NCBI GenBank assembly: GCA_002308615.1
Contig: DBWC01000015.1
Location: 1 to 53,373 of the forward strand
Reading direction: 5' to 3'
DNA: 53,373 nt
DNA from: Clostridiales bacterium UBA1248
GTDB taxonomy: Bacteria; Bacillota; Clostridia; Oscillospirales; CAG-272
The notes below the pieces were generated by a model. The model worked only from the letters and a program-made list of their open reading frames with translations, had not been told where the DNA came from and did no database searches. The translations under genes were made by a program, and so were the position numbers. This document shows positions 47,462-53,373 of this stretch, piece after piece; the first letter of the stretch is position 1; each line of letters begins with the position of its first letter.

Positions 47462-48624
47462 CAAAGCTGCTCCGCAACGTACTGCGCGTATTCATCGCAG
47501 GTCGCTCCCGTGTCTCTGCCGGTTATGACGAGTTTTCTGTCCTCGTGCATGCAGAAATCAAGCGCCTTCGTAAGTCTTTCCGCCTCGTTCTGTTTGCCTA
47601 TGTGGTTCAACAGCATCGCCGTGGCGCGGAGCATCGAGCAGGGATCGGCGTATTTTGCTCTTCCCTCTTCGACCATTCTCGGAGCCGAGCCGTGTATCGC
47701 CTCGAACATCGCGTAGCGTTTGCCTATGTTAGCCGAGCCCGCAGTGCCGACGCCGCCCTGAAATTCCGCCGCCTCGTCCGTGATTATATCGCCGTAGAGG
47801 TTGGGCAAAATGAACACTTCAAAATCTCTTCTGCGCTTTTCGTCAACGAGCTTTGCGGTCATTATGTCGATAAACCACTCGTCAGTCTGTATCTCCGGGT
47901 ATTCTTTGCCTATCTCTTTGCAGATATTCAGGAATTTTCCGTCCGTCGTCTTTATAACGTTTGCTTTTGTGACGATAGATACGCGCTTTTTGCCGTTTTT
48001 GCGCGCGAATTCATACGCCAGCCGAGCTATTCTTTCCGTGCCCTCGGTCGTCGTTACGCAGAAATCGACCGCCAGATCGTCGGATACGTTTATGCCCTTG
48101 CTTCCGACGGCGTAAGAGCCCTCCGTGTTTTCGCGGAAGAACGTCCAGTCTATGCCCTGCGCCGGAACTTTAACGGGGCGTACGTTTGCAAACAGATCGA
48201 GTTTTTTTCTCATCATAACGTTTGCACTCTCTATATTGGGCAGACCGTCGCCGGCGTGCGGCGTCGTAGTCGGACCTTTCAGAATAACGTGGCAGCCGTA
48301 AAGCGTATCAAGCACGTCGTCCGGTATCGCCTTGCCGCAGGCTATCCTGTTCTCTATTGTGAGACCGTCTATATTTTTTATTTCTATTCTTCCACTGTCT
48401 ATATCATCCTTTAACAGAGCGCGCAAAACCTTTTCCGACGCCGCGGTGATGGTCGGACCTATACCGTCTCCGCCGCATACGCCTATAACGAGCCTGTCAA
48501 GTTTATCGTAATCCGTAAAGTCTTTTATTCTCTTGATATCGTCCGCTCTCTGCAGCTGTTCGTACATGAGCGCCCTGTATTTTTCGACAGCCGCCTCGAC
48601 CTGTGAGTCGTATTTGTTTTCCAT
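47461..48624 (-). CDS. Isocitrate/isopropylmalate dehydrogenase-family enzyme, probably NAD isocitrate dehydrogenase
   Basis: A 387-aa beta-decarboxylating dehydrogenase. Motifs: VIGVCGGDGIGPTITAASE, KGPTTTPHAGDGLPNIESAN (the Ser and Asn of isocitrate binding), NVRPVKVPAQGIDWTFFREN, RENTEGSYAV, IVTKANVIKTTDG, LPNLYGDIITDEAAEFQGG and FEAIHGSAPR. The Ser/Asn pair and TTPHAGD favour isocitrate over isopropylmalate or homoisocitrate. It would make 2-oxoglutarate for amino-acid synthesis. The start is set at MENKYDSQ, six bases behind AAGGGA and after GGAGG; nine further codons upstream are open. First gene of the idh-rex-dnaD-dnaI unit. Confidence 0.82.
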   Translation of the reverse strand: MENKYDSQVEAAVEKYRALMYEQLQRADDIKRIKDFTDYDKLDRLVIGVCGGDGIGPTITAASEKVLRALLKDDIDSGRIEIKNIDGLTIENRIACGKAIPDDVLDTLYGCHVILKGPTTTPHAGDGLPNIESANVMMRKKLDLFANVRPVKVPAQGIDWTFFRENTEGSYAVGSKGINVSDDLAVDFCVTTTEGTERIARLAYEFARKNGKKRVSIVTKANVIKTTDGKFLNICKEIGKEYPEIQTDEWFIDIMTAKLVDEKRRRDFEVFILPNLYGDIITDEAAEFQGGVGTAGSANIGKRYAMFEAIHGSAPRMVEEGRAKYADPCSMLRATAMLLNHIGKQNEAERLTKALDFCMHEDRKLVITGRDTGATCDEYAQYVAEQL

Positions 48625-48651
48625 AATTCCCTTTGCCTCCGGATTTAACAA

Positions 48652-49103
48652 TTATTTAACATTTTATATGTTGTGAGTTAATATGTCCTTTTTCGGTGTC
48701 CTGAAATAGTTTTTCTGTATAATTAGTCTCGTTAAGTATTTTAATTATCCGCGTTAACTGAATAATTATCACACAAGGTAATCCACAAATTCCACAGGGT
48801 TATCCACAGTTTTTACGTTACCCGCGGTTTTCAAACCCTTGTAAAAGCCTTATTTAACGCTATTTTCATTATTTTTTGCCTTTTTTATGTGGAAAATTTC
48901 AAACCGCCGTTTTTAATGAAAGTTTGTGAAATTTTATACCGCCGCGCCGTTCACAAGGCTGAACAAGGCGGTTTTCGGCGCGACCTCTGTTACAATTTGT
49001 TCACAATAAAGGTTGATAAAACAGTACAAAATTCGCGCTGTGATTTTGTGAAAAATAAACCAAATTTTTTTATTTTTCAAATGCCTCTTGACAGCGATTT
49101 TGC
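48652..49103. other. AT-rich intergenic region with DnaA-box-like and Rex-half-site-like motifs
   Basis: This 450-bp gap precedes the idh-rex-dnaD-dnaI unit and follows tsaD. It holds one perfect DnaA-box sequence TTATCCACA (48800-48808) with two near copies just left of it (48779-48787 and 48788-48796). Further one-mismatch copies lie at 48888-48896 (reverse), 48997-49005 and 49047-49055 (reverse). TTGTGAA (48924, 49046) and TTCACAA (48950, 49000) are Rex-type half-sites, but not at the normal spacing. A hairpin-like inverted repeat pairs AAAATTTCA (about 48893) with TGAAATTTT (about 48927). No gene is visible. Reading it as a replication origin, as a DnaA- or Rex-controlled promoter, or both, is open. 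Confidence 0.5.
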
Positions 49104-50132
49104 TTAATAGCTTTTCCAGTCGTCTTTTGACGACGGTTTCCCGTCAAGGCTCATATCGGAGTGCGCGCCCGCCTCATACTCGTATTTCGCGGCGGCGGCT
49201 ATCATCGCCCCGTTGTCTCCGCACAGCGAAAGCGGCGGCATGTGAAGCGTTACGCCGTTTTTTTCGCAGTACTGTGTCAAGGCGGCTCTTAAATGCGAGT
49301 TTGCAAGCACGCCGCCCGCGGCGAGCAGCGTTTTTATTCCGCTTTCCTTCAAAGCCCGGTCAAGCTGATATATGACGGATCCGCATATGACCTTTGTAAG
49401 CGAAGCGCAGACGTCTTCTCTGCTTATCGGTTCGTTTTTCATCTCCGCGGTGTTGAGCAGATTTATTATATACGTTTTAAGACCCGACAGAGAAAAGTTA
49501 TACGAGCCGTCCTTCATATGGACGGCGGGAAGCTTGTACGCGTTCGGGTCGCCCTTTGCGGCGAGCCTGTCCATCTCCGCGCCGCAGGGGTAAGACAGCC
49601 CCATCCTGCGCCCTATTTTGTCAAAAGCCTCGCCCACCGCGTCGTCAAGCGTGCGGCCGACGGTCTCAAAATCCGTATATGACGAAGCCTTGATCATAGA
49701 AGTATGACCGCCCGACGCGACGAACGCCATAAACGGCGTCTGTACTTTACCGCACAGATAATTCGCGGCGACGTGACCTTTTATGTGATTTACGCCGAGC
49801 AGCGGTTTGTCAAACGAATACGCGAAGCCCTTTGCGAAATTTACGCCGACAAGAAGCGCGCCGATAAGTCCCGGCTCTGTCGTCACCGCCACGCGGTCGA
49901 TCTGCTCCGGCGTTATGCCGGCGTCCGCTATCGCTTTATACGTAAGCGACGAGATCGCCTCTATATGCGCGCGGCTCGCTATTTCAGGTACCACGCCGCC
50001 GAATTTGGCGTGGACGTCCACCTGCGACGCAATTACGTTTGATAAAATTTTGAATTCATCCACACCGTCAGGCGACTCGACGACGGCGACCGCCGTTTCG
50101 TCACAGGACGATTCTATTGATAGATACAGCAT
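49104..50132 (-). CDS. tsaD: tRNA N6-adenosine threonylcarbamoyltransferase TsaD
   Basis: A 342-aa enzyme that, with TsaB and TsaE, makes t6A37 in ANN-decoding tRNAs. MLYLSIESSCDETAVAVVE opens the ASKHA fold. GVNHIKGHVAANYL holds the two iron-binding His. FMAFVASGGHTSMI and GEAFDKIGRRMGLSYPCG follow, and the C-terminal LLAAGGVLANSHLR and SLCGDNGAMIAAAAKYEY blocks complete it. The length is normal. Its ATG shares a base with the rimI stop (TAATG), so the genes are translationally linked, a common tsaD neighbourhood. TsaB is not in the window. Confidence 0.95.
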   Translation of the reverse strand: MLYLSIESSCDETAVAVVESPDGVDEFKILSNVIASQVDVHAKFGGVVPEIASRAHIEAISSLTYKAIADAGITPEQIDRVAVTTEPGLIGALLVGVNFAKGFAYSFDKPLLGVNHIKGHVAANYLCGKVQTPFMAFVASGGHTSMIKASSYTDFETVGRTLDDAVGEAFDKIGRRMGLSYPCGAEMDRLAAKGDPNAYKLPAVHMKDGSYNFSLSGLKTYIINLLNTAEMKNEPISREDVCASLTKVICGSVIYQLDRALKESGIKTLLAAGGVLANSHLRAALTQYCEKNGVTLHMPPLSLCGDNGAMIAAAAKYEYEAGAHSDMSLDGKPSSKDDWKSY

Positions 50133-50569
50133 TACAGATCCTTATCAAGCAGCACGGCGTCTTCTTTCGGCGCCGTATAATAACCGCGTCTCGTGCCGAC
50201 GCGCAAAAACCCGTTTTTCTCATATAAAGACAAAGCGGCGGTATTGGAAGCTCTTACCTCGAGACAAAGGTTTGACAGTCCTCTTTTCCTGCCGGCGTCG
50301 GATAACGCCTCTATCAGCGCGGACGCAACGCCGCGCCGTCTGTATTCGGGAAAAACGGCTACGTTGTTTACCATTCCGAGCCCGCATACGGAATACATAC
50401 CGGCGTATCCGGCAAGCTTGCCGTCGACGTAAGCGGTAAAATAATCGGAATATTTCAGTGATGCGGAATCAAGCAGCGCCTGCTCGCTCCACGGGGATGA
50501 AAAGCAGAGCTGCTCCAGCTCTGCGATCTCATGCGAGTCTTCCGCTTTGAAAGGCAAAATACTGATCAC
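50132..50569 (-). CDS. rimI: Ribosomal-protein-alanine N-acetyltransferase RimI
   Basis: A 145-aa GNAT enzyme. It begins ISILPFKAEDSHEIAELEQL and has CFSSPWSEQALLD, typical of RimI, then the acetyl-CoA motif VAVFPEYRRRGVASALIEAL (about 71-90) and LEVRASNTAALSLYEKNGF. RimI acetylates the N-terminus of ribosomal protein S18; in clostridia it is often next to tsaD. The start is a GTG three bases after the upstream deaminase stop with only a poor ribosome site, so coupled translation is likely. Confidence 0.88.
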   Translation of the reverse strand: MISILPFKAEDSHEIAELEQLCFSSPWSEQALLDSASLKYSDYFTAYVDGKLAGYAGMYSVCGLGMVNNVAVFPEYRRRGVASALIEALSDAGRKRGLSNLCLEVRASNTAALSLYEKNGFLRVGTRRGYYTAPKEDAVLLDKDL

Positions 50570-50571
50570 CG

Positions 50572-51048
50572 TCAGTTTGTTATGCTGTCGTCGTTTAATA
50601 TCCAGTCGCGGACGTTATACGATACAAAGCACGTGGGAGAGCTTCTTACGATGACTTTTGATATGCCGGCGTTTATTATGAGCCTCTTGCACATCTGGCA
50701 GCTGCAGGCGTTATTGATTATCTCCCCGGTCGCCGCGTCTATACCGCAAAGGTAAAGCGTGGAGTCGAGCATCTGCTCTCTCGTGGCGGAAATTATGCAG
50801 TTTGCCTCCGCGTGTACGGAACGGCAAAGATCGTATCTTTCCTCGCCTTTGCATTTCGCTTCTTCACAGACGCATACGCCCGTGTCGGAACAGTTCTTTC
50901 TTCCGCGCGGCGCGCCGTTATATCCCGTTGAAACGATGGAATCGTTTTTTACGATTATCGCGCCGTACTTGTGCTTGAGACACGTGCTTCTTTCCAGTAC
51001 GGTCCCCGCGATGTCGAGGTAATAATTTGTCTTTGATACTCTGTCCAT
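50572..51048 (-). CDS. Deaminase of the dCMP/cytidine family (ComEB-like)
   Basis: A 158-aa zinc deaminase with SVHAEANCI (His79, Glu81) and CSCQMC (Cys117, Cys120). The usual Pro before the second Cys pair is replaced by Ser, and extra cysteines cluster at about 53-75 (NCSDTGVCVCEEAKC), a possible second zinc site as in phage T4-type and ComEB deaminases. The STGYNGAPRG substrate loop is conserved. It is a paralogue of the enzyme at 6388. The ribosome site is GAGGGAG. It lies between galU and rimI in a tight minus-strand group. Confidence 0.85.
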   Translation of the reverse strand: MDRVSKTNYYLDIAGTVLERSTCLKHKYGAIIVKNDSIVSTGYNGAPRGRKNCSDTGVCVCEEAKCKGEERYDLCRSVHAEANCIISATREQMLDSTLYLCGIDAATGEIINNACSCQMCKRLIINAGISKVIVRSSPTCFVSYNVRDWILNDDSITN

Positions 51049-51080
51049 AATGCTCCCTCTCTTTATTATATTAACACGCC

Positions 51081-51959
51081 TTACAGCGTTTTTGACAGTT
51101 CGATGAGATACTTTCTGAAGTCGTCTTTAACGTCCGGATGCTTGAGAGCTTCTTCTACGTTCGCCTGTAAAAATCCGAGCTTGCTTCCCATATCGTAGCG
51201 TTTACCCTCGTATTCGTAGGATATGACGCCCTTGGTGCGCGCAAGCTGTTTCATCGCGTCGGTCAGCTGCAGCTCGCCGCCTTTGCCGTATTCCGTATGC
51301 TTCAACACGTCGAATATATCGGGCGTAAGGGCAACTCTGCCCAAGATAGCGAGGTTTGAAAACTTCTCCGCGTCGGTCTGCGGCTTTTCGACCATATCCG
51401 TAGTCAGATACGTGCGGTCGGCAAGCTGTTTTTCCGTCTTCATTGAGCAATATCTTTTTACGTCTTCGTCGGATACGCTGCATACGCCCACAACGGCTTT
51501 TCCGTATTTTTCGTACACGTCGCAAAGCTGTTTCGTAACGGGCTTTTCGGCTACCATAACGTCGTCGCCGTAAAGGACCGCGAACGGCTCGTCACCGACG
51601 AATTTCTCCGCACACAGCACGGCGTGGCCTAAGCCCTTCGCCTCTTTCTGCCTTAAAAAGTAAATGTTTGCAAGCGAACAGACCTCTTCCATTTCGGCAA
51701 GCTCTTTCCGCTTGTTTTTCGCCTGCAGTATATCTTTATATTCTATCGAATAATCAAAATAGTTTTCTATGGCTTCTTTGTTTCTGCCTGTTATTATGAG
51801 GATATCCTTTATACCGGAATCCACGGCTTCCCTGATAAGATATTCCATTGAAGGTCTGTCCACTATGGGCAATATCTCCTTCGGTACCGTTCTTGAAATC
51901 GGGAGCATACGCGTGCCGAGGCCCGCGGCGGGAATTACGGCTTTAGTTATTTTTTTCAT
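51081..51959 (-). CDS. galU: UTP-glucose-1-phosphate uridylyltransferase GalU
   Basis: A 292-aa nucleotidyltransferase making UDP-glucose for surface glycans and galactose metabolism. AVIPAAGLGTRMLPISRTVP with KEILPIVDRPSMEYLI is the signature; VLYGDDVMV supplies the metal-binding Asp; YLTTDMVEKP and YDMGSKLGFLQANVE are diagnostic of GalU. The start lies 17 bases inside the end of queT, with AGAGG as ribosome site. Length is normal. Confidence 0.95.
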   Translation of the reverse strand: MKKITKAVIPAAGLGTRMLPISRTVPKEILPIVDRPSMEYLIREAVDSGIKDILIITGRNKEAIENYFDYSIEYKDILQAKNKRKELAEMEEVCSLANIYFLRQKEAKGLGHAVLCAEKFVGDEPFAVLYGDDVMVAEKPVTKQLCDVYEKYGKAVVGVCSVSDEDVKRYCSMKTEKQLADRTYLTTDMVEKPQTDAEKFSNLAILGRVALTPDIFDVLKHTEYGKGGELQLTDAMKQLARTKGVISYEYEGKRYDMGSKLGFLQANVEEALKHPDVKDDFRKYLIELSKTL

Positions 51960-52518
51960 TTTTGTTTTTCCTCTTTCCGGTTGAAATAAGATCTGAAAGT
52001 CCTGTTTTTGATAAAGTGAACAGAAGCGGAACGCCTAACGCGTAACAAACTACCGTTTCACCTATTGCCACGGTAAGCATATTTAGGAACATGACGCCCG
52101 TTTGAGCCGCCTCCGAAAGCTCAAAGAAACCCTCTCCGGGATAGCAGAAGGTGATCATAACGCCCACGATGACGCCGTTTAAGATTATGACCGGCAGAGG
52201 CGATAAAAACTTCACAAGCTTTCCCGACGATATTTTACCCATCTGCGCCGCTATCAGCACCGCAAGCATCGAGGCGAGCGTGCCGAAGATTATATCCCAT
52301 ATTACGCCGCCGCCGAACAGATTTGCGAGAAGGCATCCCACGGTCAGCCCTATCCACGATTCCGGGAACAAAAGCGGCAGAAGCATAAGCGCTTCCGATA
52401 TTCTAAACTGTATGCTGTAAAAGCTGATCGGCTGGAACGCAAGCGTCAGCGCAACGTACAGCGCCGCGATCACTCCGGATATCGCGATCTTCCTCAAAGT
52501 GATTTTTCTGTGCATCAT
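51943..52518 (-). CDS. queT: QueT-family transporter (ECF S-component type)
   Basis: A 191-aa membrane protein with five or six helices. It matches the QueT family, ECF-transporter substrate-binding subunits assigned to a queuosine precursor: IAISGVIAALYVALTLAFQP, ISFYSIQFRISEALMLLPLL, VGCLLANLFGGGVIWDIIFG and VVCYALGVPLLF. A basic tail with KRKNKNEKNN ends it. The ECF ATPases and T-subunit are not in the window. A promoter (52551-52579) lies about 30 bases upstream, leaving no room for the preQ1 riboswitch often found before queT. Confidence 0.88.
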   Translation of the reverse strand: MMHRKITLRKIAISGVIAALYVALTLAFQPISFYSIQFRISEALMLLPLLFPESWIGLTVGCLLANLFGGGVIWDIIFGTLASMLAVLIAAQMGKISSGKLVKFLSPLPVIILNGVIVGVMITFCYPGEGFFELSEAAQTGVMFLNMLTVAIGETVVCYALGVPLLFTLSKTGLSDLISTGKRKNKNEKNN

Positions 52519-52550
52519 ATTTCCTTAACCAAACAATATTCTTATTTTAC

Positions 52551-52579
52551 ATTATATACTATCATTTCGGGAAAATCAA
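52551..52579 (-). promoter_or_regulatory. Promoter of the queT-galU-deaminase-rimI-tsaD group
   Basis: On the minus strand TTGATT (52579-52574) and TATAAT (52556-52551) are 17 bases apart, about 32 bases before the queT ATG. Confidence 0.75.
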
Positions 52580-52631
52580 TACTATTTTTTTTGTTTTTTG
52601 TGTATTTATAGTATTTACCGTAATATTTTTC

Positions 52632-52660
52632 TTGATTTTTATAAGAATATATGATATACT
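52632..52660 (+). promoter_or_regulatory. Promoter of the HD-domain gene
   Basis: TTGATT (52632-52637) and TATACT (52655-52660) are 17 bases apart; AGGAGG-like ACGGAGGT follows at about 52671. It is divergent from the queT promoter. Confidence 0.75.
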
Positions 52661-52683
52661 TTAGAAAAGAACGGAGGTGCGTT

Positions 52684-53289
52684 ATGTCGTACGAAGATAA
52701 AAAAAGAGAATTTACGGAAATATATAAAAAATGCATAAAACGGGAAGGCGCGGATAAGCTGCTCGATTACCTTGAAAACAGGTCCGATTTCTTCACCGCC
52801 CCGGCATCGTCTCAGTATCATCTCTGCCGCGAGGGCGGTCTGTGCGAGCACAGCATAAACGTATATAACTGCCTCGTCGATTATCTTTCGCGTCCGCGCG
52901 TAAAGGAGCTTTACGGATTGAACGTTTCGGAGGAGACGGCGGCGATAGCGGCGCTTCTGCACGACGTCTGCAAGACGGACTGCTATATCCCTTCGTTCCG
53001 CAACAAAAAAGACAAAGCCACGGGAAAATGGATAGAGGTCCAGTATTACGAATACAAGGACAAAATGCCCTACGGTCACGGCGAAAAATCCGTTTACATA
53101 ATCTCCGGCTTCATGCGTCTGACGCGCGAGGAGGCGTTTGCGATAAGATACCACATGGGGTATTCGAACACTGATGACACGAGAAACGTAAGCGCCGCGT
53201 TTGAGATGTATCCGCTTGCTTTCGCGTTATCCACGGCGGATATGGAAGCGACGTATTATATAGAAAACAAGGAGAGTGCGGAGGTATGA
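52684..53289 (+). CDS. HD-domain phosphohydrolase
   Basis: A 201-aa metal-dependent hydrolase. The metal site is formed by LCEHSINVY (about 58-66) and AALLHDVCKTDCY (about 98-110, with the His-Asp pair), then HGEKSVYIISGF and AIRYHMGY with further His. Such proteins hydrolyse nucleotides or cyclic nucleotides; the substrate is unknown. The start is set at MSYEDKKREF because GGAGGT lies 8 bases before it; 11 open codons upstream cover the promoter. Its stop overlaps the ATG of the next gene. Confidence 0.83.
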   Translation: MSYEDKKREFTEIYKKCIKREGADKLLDYLENRSDFFTAPASSQYHLCREGGLCEHSINVYNCLVDYLSRPRVKELYGLNVSEETAAIAALLHDVCKTDCYIPSFRNKKDKATGKWIEVQYYEYKDKMPYGHGEKSVYIISGFMRLTREEAFAIRYHMGYSNTDDTRNVSAAFEMYPLAFALSTADMEATYYIENKESAEV

Positions 53290-53373
53290 CGCAGTTTTTT
53301 TCCGGAGCCGCACCCGTGACTGACTCTGTCAAGTCTTCCGATCTGATAACGTATTTAAAAAACGGCGGGAGTT
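53286..53373 (+). CDS. Start of a further gene, cut by the window edge
   Basis: An ATG at 53286 overlaps the preceding stop codon (ATGA) and has GGAGGT directly before it. The 29 visible residues begin MTQFFSGAAPVTDSVKSSDL and run to the window end without a stop. They are too few to name a family. The coupled start suggests one operon with the HD hydrolase. Confidence 0.6.
   Translation, partial: MTQFFSGAAPVTDSVKSSDLITYLKNGGS

Noticed and set aside
47440..48414. 324-codon plus-strand frame opposite the isocitrate-type dehydrogenase
   Set aside because: The minus-strand product has all dehydrogenase signatures; the plus frame is a shadow without motifs.

Overview
The window looks like a chromosomal piece of an uncultured Clostridia-type Bacillota, most likely a gut plant-fibre degrader. 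The evidence is AGGAGG-type ribosome binding sites, adjacent DnaD- and DnaI-like replication genes, a Rex repressor, dockerin-bearing secreted proteins, a queT/galU/tsaD housekeeping group, and short dispersed repeats of a kind I associate with gut clostridia. No phage, conjugation or CRISPR-Cas genes were seen.

Layout. 1-510: repeats, including a 284-bp element with 27-bp terminal inverted repeats. 577-9976 (minus): a GH99/WbsX-like protein, a membrane protein, a stomatin-like (SPFH) protein with three zinc ribbons, an ion-transporter-superfamily permease, two dockerin proteins (one a GH73-type peptidoglycan hydrolase), a dCMP deaminase and a PfkB-like protein lacking its catalytic Asp. 10091-12700 (plus): a VanY-like lipoprotein, a small helical protein, tRNA-Gln, chains of tiny hairpins and a gene relic. 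12778-18083 (minus): surface proteins, namely a metallo-beta-lactamase-fold lipoprotein and three proteins with a C-terminal membrane anchor, two of them with concanavalin/LamG-like domains.

18279-33565 is the functional centre. A minus-strand run of about 12.5 kb (xylA, GH99-like lipoprotein, GH51, xylB, two GH43, a collapsed GH95 pseudogene, GH3) is bracketed by two plus-strand AraC regulators. The upstream AraC gene is divergent from xylA; the downstream one lies beyond the convergent terminators together with an acyltransferase-like gene. The enzymes fit intracellular breakdown of imported arabinoxylan oligosaccharides to xylose and arabinose and then xylulose-5-phosphate. No sugar transporter is in the run.

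33810-39625 (plus): an HD-GYP pseudogene, then an apparent operon of a VTT/PlsC/zinc-ribbon fusion, a YfcC/DcuC-type carrier, endonuclease IV and an unrecognised 386-aa protein. 39606-44005 (minus): a probably leaderless hypoxanthine-DNA-glycosylase-like gene and a second secreted GH99-like/lectin-like pair. 44776-48624 (minus): isocitrate-type dehydrogenase, rex, dnaD-like, dnaI-like. 48625-49103 is AT-rich and holds DnaA-box-like and Rex-half-site-like motifs. 49104-52518 (minus): queT, galU, a deaminase, rimI, tsaD. The window ends with an HD-domain hydrolase and the first codons of a further gene.

All assignments come from reading the sequence and recalling family motifs; no database search was run. 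Promoters and terminators are pattern calls.
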